12,247 bases of DNA. It comes from Phoronis pallida. Its lineage: Eukaryota; Phoronida; Phoronidae. The stretch lies in NCBI GenBank assembly GCA_028565715.1, contig JAOXYC010190023.1, positions 1-12,247 of the forward strand, given 5' to 3'. Made by a program: the position numbers and the translations under genes. Positions 10,101 through 12,247 of the stretch are shown here, in pieces. Under the pieces are notes generated by a model. It was not told the DNA's origin. It worked only from the letters and a program-made list of their open reading frames with translations, and ran no database searches. Position 1 is the first letter of the stretch. Every line of letters starts with the position of its first letter.

Positions 10101-12247
10101 AAATTGTCTACTTCTCCCAGAAAAGCAGAATATATTGTCACCAAAACCACAAGTGAGGATTCCAAAACAAGCATACCAGTGGCTCTGTCTCAGAAAGAAA
10201 TGGCAGACAATAATCCAGCAAGTGAATTGAGAGAATCGGTTGAAAATACCATCAAAGAGTCGCAGCAAACTAGAGCACTGCTGGACCATTCATTTCAAAC
10301 ATTTGCTCAAGCTCTAAAGCCATCAGGAAGTGACAAACAATCTAAAAACTCAAATACAGATCTTTTGCTGCATGCAATTGAACTGTTGGAGAATGTCACT
10401 AAGGAATATGAGAAAGCAGGTGAACAAAAGGTGAAATTAATTGAACCAAGTGTTACTGTTGAATCCAAAGGTGCTAGCCAGAACAGCTCAACTAAATCAT
10501 CATCTCAGAAATTGGTAAAGGAGACGTCTGAGAAATCTGATGCAAAATTGCCAGCAAAATCCAATAGTGGGGATAACAAGACTGTTGCTACTAAAAGTGG
10601 CATGTCCAGAAGTGTTCCGTCTAGACAAAGTATGAGCATTGAACAAAAAGTTAAGTCGGTGGATCCGAGTCCAGTAAGACAAGAAGTTAAACGTAATCAA
10701 AAACAATCAGTCAAATCTGAACCTCAAGGTGCTTCTAAGAATGAATCTCAATCTGAAAAAACTATGTCAGCTAATCATAAAAAGGGTAACAATGCAAAGA
10801 TTGATGTTAATTCTTTGGGAAATGAAAAACAAACGGTGCCAATATCAGTCGGTTATAACAATAATAACAATAAAAAGACTGCAACAGTAGAAAGTGAGAT
10901 TGAACCATCTCCAAAGGCAACAGGTGAAACTCCTGATAAAACAAATTCTCTTGCTCAAAAATCAGAATCACCGATTAAAGTTGACAAGAAAGCCAAGTCA
11001 ACAAAACTGATTAAAAAGTCTTCCAGTGTGAGTGAAATAGCGGAAGATATCAAAAAAGCAGTCACCGACAAAAAATCATCTGGTCGCAATGACTCAAATC
11101 TGTCTCCCAAAGCTAGGTCTGCATCTACCTCAAGTGTTGAGCCAAAGCAGTCAAATATTTCCCCTCGTAAAACCAAGACTACACCTCGTACACGAAAAGG
11201 AGAGTCTTTGAAAAACGAGTCGGGCTATATGACACAGAGTGATACTCTTCAATTTGTGAGCAAGGAGTGTAAAGAACCTGCAGTTATTGAGGAGTTAACT
11301 CCCCTGGATATTACTAAAGCCCCACCTATTGAGTTTGCTGATAATAGCAGTGATCTCAAAAAGACAGTCAATATCAATTTTCTGGAACACACTGGTCCTG
11401 TTATTGAAGATGCGTTTGAGAACTTTCAACAACCTGAGAGTACGATTATTCAGAATAGGGAAACAACTAAAACGCATGAGCTAAGCACAAAAGGAAAAGG
11501 TAGCTCCCAAAAGCAACATTTGTTTCAATTCTCTGTTGGAAAATCAAGTCGAGAAAACTCTGCAAAATCAAAATTGAAAGGTTCAAGTAGAAGATCATCT
11601 AAGACCGAGACTAGCGTTACCAGTAGCAACAAACGTACATCAAACACCAAATCTCCTGAGGGTAAAACAAAGAAGCCTGTTGGAGAGCGCAAGAAAAGAA
11701 ATGTCCGTCGCAGAAAAAAGAAAGGTCAAGGACAGATCATTTTAAGCGAGCATGCAGAGTCGCCAACAACAGCTCTGATTTCTGGAATAGGTTGGCATAT
11801 TGAGACCCACTGCAATGATAAGTCAGATGTTATGGCTGTTGAAATGGCCGACTCCTCGGATGAAGAAACACCAAGGAATGAGAAAAAGGAAAGGTCTAAT
11901 AAATTTAAAGAAATCTTGCCAGGAGATTCTGACATCAGCAAAGACAAGGATGCAGAGAAGAAACTAAATGCAATAAACAAAATGCTAGACTCTGACAGCA
12001 GCACAAATGGAACTGTTCACAAACCTAAAAAGAAGGTTTTGTCTGCGGACAGAAAAAAGGCCATACGGGAAATCTTAGAAAGGTATCGAGATTTCGGTGG
12101 ACAAGCTTTAATTCCACAGACCTTGCATGCAATAAAGGAGTTTTCTATGCAAGTGCATGATTCTGACCTCGATAGGCTGTTAGGACTTGATCATTCAGGC
12201 GACAGCTTAAACACAGACTCCTACTGTTCATTGATGTGGAACGATGA
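971..12247 (+). CDS. Large ankyrin-repeat protein with long disordered Ser/Lys-rich tail (15 exons, 3' end outside window)
   Basis: The spliced coding sequence joins 971-1159, 1384-1512, 1915-2106, 2398-2558, 3074-3189, 3451-3590, 3975-4226, 4594-4671, 5174-5216, 5479-5578, 5954-6156, 6387-6572, 7544-7708, 8106-8284 and 8850-12247. All 14 introns are GT...AG and every junction keeps the frame, giving 1843 residues plus two bases. Residues ~57-355 form about nine ankyrin repeats, seen from TPLxxA and GADVxxxx motifs; these are protein-binding folds. Residues 370-387 are basic, 419-711 are a Ser/Pro-rich linker, and 712-1843 are mostly low-complexity Ser/Lys/Thr/Asn sequence with a strong basic cluster at 1652-1669. 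I see no signal peptide, membrane segment or catalytic domain. The start is Met 971: it has A at -3, an in-frame TGA at 953-955 and an acceptor just before that. The exact family is not recognised. A nuclear or cytoskeletal scaffold role is inferred from motifs only. Exon structure is confident; function is not. Confidence 0.9.
1384..1512 (+). CDS. Exon 2: ankyrin repeats 1-2 (residues 64-106)
   Basis: The acceptor is TTCATTGTAG and the donor is AAG|GTACAT; both borders are phase 0. It completes a degenerate first repeat (DGDYDRILNFLQRRGD) and begins a textbook second one with GNTPLIWAAKRGHSK. The TPLxxAAxxGH signature is the ankyrin helix-1 consensus. The helix carries on into exon 3 as IVQLLLRHGADV, which confirms the join. 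Confidence 0.93.
1513..1914. other. Intron 2, with hairpin and TAA microsatellite
   Basis: This 402-base AT-rich intron has no coding signal. It holds a perfect 16-base stem with a 7-base loop at 1759-1797 and a (TAA)5 run at 1889-1903, only 11 bases before the acceptor, which leaves a short pyrimidine tract. Confidence 0.85.
1759..1797. repeat. Perfect 16-bp inverted repeat in intron 2
   Basis: AAACAGAAGTAAACAG (1759-1774) pairs exactly with CTGTTTACTTCTGTTT (1782-1797) across a seven-base loop. In RNA this would be a stable hairpin. It does not look like a microRNA precursor: the stem is too short. Confidence 0.75.
1915..2106 (+). CDS. Exon 3: ankyrin repeats 2-4 (residues 107-170)
   Basis: The acceptor is TTCTTGACAG and the donor TTG|GTAAGA; both borders are phase 0. 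It encodes IVQLLLRHGADVTLRNYDNK, then a short repeat (TALEVASPAIKQVLLDSI). Next comes SSHQHLLQAAWQGNIEVVRKIL, helices of a fourth repeat. Repeat 3 is shorter than the usual 33 residues. Confidence 0.94.
2398..2558 (+). CDS. Exon 4: ankyrin repeats 4-5 with insertion (residues 171-224)
   Basis: The acceptor is CTCTTTCAG and the donor AGAGC|GTAAGT, with phase 2 at the 3' end. It encodes LDIDCRNSDGLTPMLLVTRD and then FEKLGSQLVSSYDPLQVVQELITHRA. Between helix 1 and helix 2 of repeat 5 there are about ten extra residues around SQLVSSYDP, likely a loop projecting from the ankyrin stack. The 3' half of this exon recurs as decayed copies in the next intron. Confidence 0.93.
2601..2710 (+). pseudogene. 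Decayed duplicate of the 3' half of exon 4 (copy 1)
   Basis: This stretch aligns with 2452-2565, starting at ATGTTACTAGTCA and ending in an intact donor-like CAGAGCGTAAGTTG. It has several substitutions and a net 8-base deletion around the SSYD codons, so its frame is broken. The acceptor end of exon 4 is not included. It is best read as a pseudo-exon left by a local tandem duplication with a unit of about 149 bases. Confidence 0.82.
2735..2782 (+). pseudogene. Shorter, more decayed exon 4 duplicate (copy 2)
   Basis: CTTACTAGTCGTATCAGATG followed by TTCTTGTTTGAGAAACTC matches the same part of exon 4 (about 2454-2500), then similarity is lost. It lies about 133 bases after the first copy, as expected for a third, truncated tandem unit. 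Confidence 0.7.
3074..3189 (+). CDS. Exon 5: ankyrin repeats 5-6 (residues 224-263)
   Basis: The acceptor is TTTTTACAG and the donor GCTG|GTATGT, phase 2 in and phase 1 out. It encodes ADVNAIDPEGRTPLHYTSSS, the end of repeat 5 and the TPLH core of repeat 6. After that come SANDLATYMLSEGSNA and a split codon completing Asp-263 in exon 6. Confidence 0.93.
3451..3590 (+). CDS. Exon 6: ankyrin repeats 7-8 (residues 263-309)
   Basis: A long T-run and GCAG precede the exon; the donor is ACT|GTAAGT, phase 0. It encodes IRDKRCFTPIHCASQSGNVE, VVLALLHNGSDPNTRG and FAGATPLHIT, which is one and a half well-formed repeats. Its first 21 bases reappear unchanged in intron 12. Confidence 0.94.
3591..3974. 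other. Intron 6, nothing notable
   Basis: This is 384 bases of AT-rich sequence with frequent stops in all frames. I see no repeat or RNA structure worth calling. Confidence 0.8.
3975..4226 (+). CDS. Exon 7: last ankyrin repeats and basic tail (residues 310-393)
   Basis: Acceptor AATAACAG, donor GAT|GTAAGT, phase 0 at both ends. It encodes AYNGHERVAMALLENGADVT, finishing repeat 8, then DDSGRTPLDVAVSKKVKSTL, the capping repeat 9. A charged helix (WVEATQVKKEAEL) follows. Next is a basic patch at 370-387 (RPIRNGTKSGSRKSARKR) that could act as a nuclear localisation or nucleic-acid-binding segment. Confidence 0.94.
4227..4593. other. Intron 7, nothing notable
   Basis: This is 367 bases of AT-rich sequence without coding character, ending at the weak acceptor CCATTTTGTAG. 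Confidence 0.78.
4594..4671 (+). CDS. Exon 8: 26-codon linker exon (residues 394-419)
   Basis: The acceptor is CCATTTTGTAG and the donor GAA|GTAAAC; both borders are phase 0. It encodes LPIMSSRSPVPSILPSIRNA and then EADLDE. The in-frame fit, the drop in AT content and the coherent Ser/Pro composition support it as real. Reading on past the donor meets a stop at 4723-4725 after low-quality sequence. At 78 bases it can be skipped without a frameshift, so it may be alternatively spliced. Confidence 0.8.
4672..5173. other. Intron 8, nothing notable
   Basis: This is 502 bases of T-rich sequence with no open frame of interest. The end (GTTGTCTTTCATTTCAG) is a strong acceptor. Confidence 0.8.
5174..5216 (+). 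CDS. Exon 9: 43-base micro-exon (residues 420-434)
   Basis: A strong acceptor (CTTTCATTTCAG) and donor (AAAAA|GTAAGT) bound a 43-base exon encoding SLVNQSASPRQLPK plus one base, phase 0 in and phase 1 out. That base combines with exon 10 to give Lys-434. Skipping it alone would shift the frame, so it is likely constitutive. Confidence 0.83.
5479..5578 (+). CDS. Exon 10: linker exon (residues 434-467)
   Basis: Acceptor AAATTTTCAG, donor AATAG|GTGGGC, phase 1 in and phase 2 out. It encodes KLTPLNHDASPRSLTADTLN and then AEWDALNIQKALNR. The second half has an amphipathic helical look with a Trp, unlike the Ser-rich flanks, and may be a short binding helix. Confidence 0.88.
5579..5953. other. Intron 10, nothing notable
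   Basis: This is 375 bases of AT-rich sequence with stops in all frames and no repeat that I can see. Confidence 0.8.
5954..6156 (+). CDS. Exon 11: Arg/Pro-rich linker with AT-hook-like motif (residues 467-535)
   Basis: Acceptor AATGTTTTCAG, donor AAAT|GTAAGT, phase 2 in and phase 1 out. Residues 476-482 read PRGRPPK, matching the RGRP core and basic flanks of an AT-hook, a minor-groove AT-DNA binding motif. It is followed by TPEK (486-489) and SPTK (490-493), full CDK-type sites. Next come RSLTPLGERPVSRILYNRSA and a charged helical end (SDITELENTHQRLAMRK). A single short AT-hook match can be chance in Arg/Pro-rich sequence. Confidence 0.92.
6387..6572 (+). CDS. Exon 12: linker exon with 14-3-3-type site (residues 535-597)
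   Basis: Acceptor ATCTTTTCTAG, donor AGAG|GTAGGT, phase 1 at both ends, 186 bases, so skippable in frame. It encodes SDPVRKFAATPTGVSHLQVT and VMGLDLDNTNMRVDKSAW. After that comes RRYSEP at 573-578, which fits the R-x-x-S-x-P pattern of 14-3-3 binding sites once phosphorylated. The mixed hydrophobic content suggests a conserved block rather than plain disorder. Confidence 0.91.
6668..6836. repeat. Intron 12 direct repeat, copy 1
   Basis: It begins TGAGAGGATCTTTCTTATAA. Bases 6668-6810 match 7234-7376 with a single difference that I found by eye (G at 6791, T in the partner). Weaker similarity continues about 25 bases further with one indel. No terminal inverted repeats or coding capacity. Confidence 0.88.
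6870..7013. repeat. Foldback (inverted-repeat) element in intron 12
   Basis: The core arms 6883-6911 (ATGGGGAGTAAAAC...) and 6971-6999 (...TTACTCCCCAT) pair at 26 of 29 positions. Weaker pairing extends inward to about 6929/6953 and outward to 6870/7013, leaving a loop of roughly 23 bases. The shape fits a small non-autonomous foldback or MITE. I cannot define target-site duplications. Confidence 0.72.
7031..7234 (+). pseudogene. Diverged copy of intron 5 end plus start of exon 6
   Basis: The stretch 7040-7145 (CTTTCGATACATATTGTTTC ... CTCACCAAA) aligns with intron 5 at about 3343-3430 (CTTTTGATACATAGTGTTTC ... CATCACCAAA) with many differences. After about 60 extra bases it continues with ACAG and then 7214-7234, which equals the first 21 bases of exon 6 (3451-3471) exactly. 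It is a fragment of the gene's own splice-acceptor region, not a working exon. Confidence 0.75.
7234..7401. repeat. Intron 12 direct repeat, copy 2
   Basis: Partner of 6668-6836 at a spacing of 566 bases. It starts exactly where the exon 6-like fragment stops. Further weak matches to copy 1 follow: CTCAAAATTCATGG near 7420 against CTCAAATTCATGG near 6874, and TCGCTTAACAT at 7516 against 7012. The original duplicated unit was therefore probably longer than the repeat itself. Confidence 0.87.
7544..7708 (+). CDS. Exon 13: Pro/Ser/Arg-rich linker (residues 597-652)
   Basis: Acceptor TTTATATAG, donor CTCG|GTAATT, phase 1 at both ends, 165 bases, so skippable in frame. It encodes GRQSVFSPERSDSASPPPRL and TPLRTPSGSDRRRMKIPDTI, then an acidic stretch and KPVILDL. 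It contains SPER (603-606) and a PPPRLTP segment of SH3-ligand-like composition. Confidence 0.9.
7709..8105. other. Intron 13, nothing notable
   Basis: This is 397 bases. The part from 7868 happens to be open in the same frame as exon 14, but its translation is Leu/Lys-rich and unlike the gene. It ends with a good acceptor (CATATTGCAG). Confidence 0.8.
8106..8284 (+). CDS. Exon 14: Ser-rich linker (residues 652-711)
   Basis: Acceptor CATATTGCAG, donor AAG|GTTGGT (weak), phase 1 in and phase 0 out. It encodes DQMKLTQSSGSPLFIDYSSL and YPGRRIPATPSSQGRVSSTR, then LIDLSSDFGSPDHSPEDSSK. The three SP dipeptides and acidic context suit proline-directed kinase sites. Confidence 0.9.
8285..8849. other. 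Intron 14, containing a MITE-like inverted repeat
   Basis: This is 565 AT-rich bases. The middle third is the foldback at 8468-8669. The rest has no coding signal, and the acceptor is CTGCATTCCAG. Confidence 0.82.
8468..8669. mobile_element. MITE-like element with long inverted repeats
   Basis: The left arm 8468-8508 (TTATTATGAAAAACACAAGA...) and right arm 8628-8669 are reverse complements apart from one extra A/T in the right arm. They flank a 119-base non-coding loop. Weaker symmetry, including CAATG (8454-8458) against CATTG (8683-8687), continues outward. There is no transposase frame, so if mobile it would depend on a partner. A hairpin made by local inverted duplication is the alternative. 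Confidence 0.72.
8850..12247 (+). CDS. Exon 15: long disordered C-terminal exon (residues 712-1843+, runs off the window)
   Basis: The acceptor CTGCATTCCAG opens 1132 codons in frame with exon 14, with no stop before the last base. Composition is dominated by Ser, Lys, Thr, Asn and Glu, typical of disordered tails. Visible motifs: KEN at 729-731 and 919-921 (DKENP); RRLSLP at 769-774; CDK-type S-P-x-K/R at 805, 1007, 1099, 1133, 1318, 1418 and 1482; TSIP at 1151-1154; an Asn run at 1381-1385; and a strong basic cluster at 1652-1669 (KKPVGERKKRNVRRRKKK). Three stretches look ordered: about 1170-1235 (helical, DLLLHAIELLENVTKEYEKA), 1688-1700 (ISGIGWHIETHC) and 1776-1832 (RKKAIREILERYRDF...). 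The exon may be terminal; its end is not visible. Confidence 0.93.
9994..10143 (+). other. SPRK phospho-motif pair in exon 15
   Basis: Residues 1099-1102 and 1133-1136 both read SPRK, each preceded by Thr or Ser-Thr (TTSPRKV, STSPRKA). A third copy is at 1482-1485 (ISPRKTK). S-P-x-K is the full CDK consensus and also resembles the DNA-binding SPKK-type motifs of histone tails. Assignment rests on motif matching only. Confidence 0.5.
11670..11723 (+). other. Probable nuclear localisation or nucleic-acid-binding basic cluster
   Basis: Residues 1652-1669 hold two Lys/Arg clusters, KK and RKKR, followed by RRRKKK, within 18 residues. This fits mono- and bipartite nuclear import signals. Equally basic patches also occur in microtubule-binding and RNA-binding proteins, so location is inferred. 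Confidence 0.6.

Noticed and set aside
11726-12004. Minus-strand frame with Ser/Leu/Phe-rich, membrane-like translation (also 8822-9070, 9956-10174, 10955-11176)
   Set aside because: These are antisense of Ser/Lys/Glu-rich codons, which read as Leu/Phe/Ser on the other strand. Exon 15 is the real gene.
1-12247. Virus-derived genes, transposase, CRISPR array, tRNA or rRNA
   Set aside because: I found no matching coding motif, regular repeat-spacer array or cloverleaf; the repeats seen are all explained above.

Overview
This is animal nuclear DNA, read on the + strand. It shows a classic split gene: 15 exons, AT-rich introns of about 220-970 bases, GT...AG borders with pyrimidine-rich acceptors, and no bacterial-style gene packing. 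The short introns and AT-rich non-coding DNA suit an invertebrate, possibly a mollusc, annelid or similar lophotrochozoan. That placement is impressionistic, because nothing in the window fixes a taxon.

The window holds most of one gene. I joined the exons by hand, and reading frame and splice phase agree at every junction. Positions 1-951 are non-coding and end in a splice acceptor. Exon 1 (952-1159) carries the start codon at 971, with an in-frame TGA just upstream. Exons 2-7 (1384-4226) encode about nine ankyrin repeats, residues ~57-355, one of them with an insertion. Exons 8-14 (4594-8284) encode a Ser/Pro/Arg-rich linker with an AT-hook-like motif and phosphorylation-type motifs. Exon 15 starts at 8850 and stays open to the last base at 12247: 1132 codons of Ser/Lys/Thr/Asn-rich, probably disordered sequence with a few ordered-looking islands. 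The visible protein is 1843 residues and its C-terminus lies outside the window.

I do not recognise the family beyond 'ankyrin-repeat protein with a long disordered tail'. The motif set (AT-hook-like element, two strong basic clusters, two KEN boxes, many S/T-P-x-K/R sites, two 14-3-3-type sites) suggests a nuclear or cytoskeletal, cell-cycle-regulated scaffold. That is inference from short motifs.

The most unusual DNA is in the introns. Intron 4 holds decayed tandem copies of the 3' half of exon 4. Intron 12 is a composite: a near-identical 143-base direct repeat, a foldback element, and a diverged copy of the end of intron 5 that keeps its acceptor and the first 21 bases of exon 6 unchanged. 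Intron 14 holds a long, nearly perfect inverted repeat like a MITE. No second gene, RNA gene, CRISPR array, intact mobile element or virus-derived gene was found.
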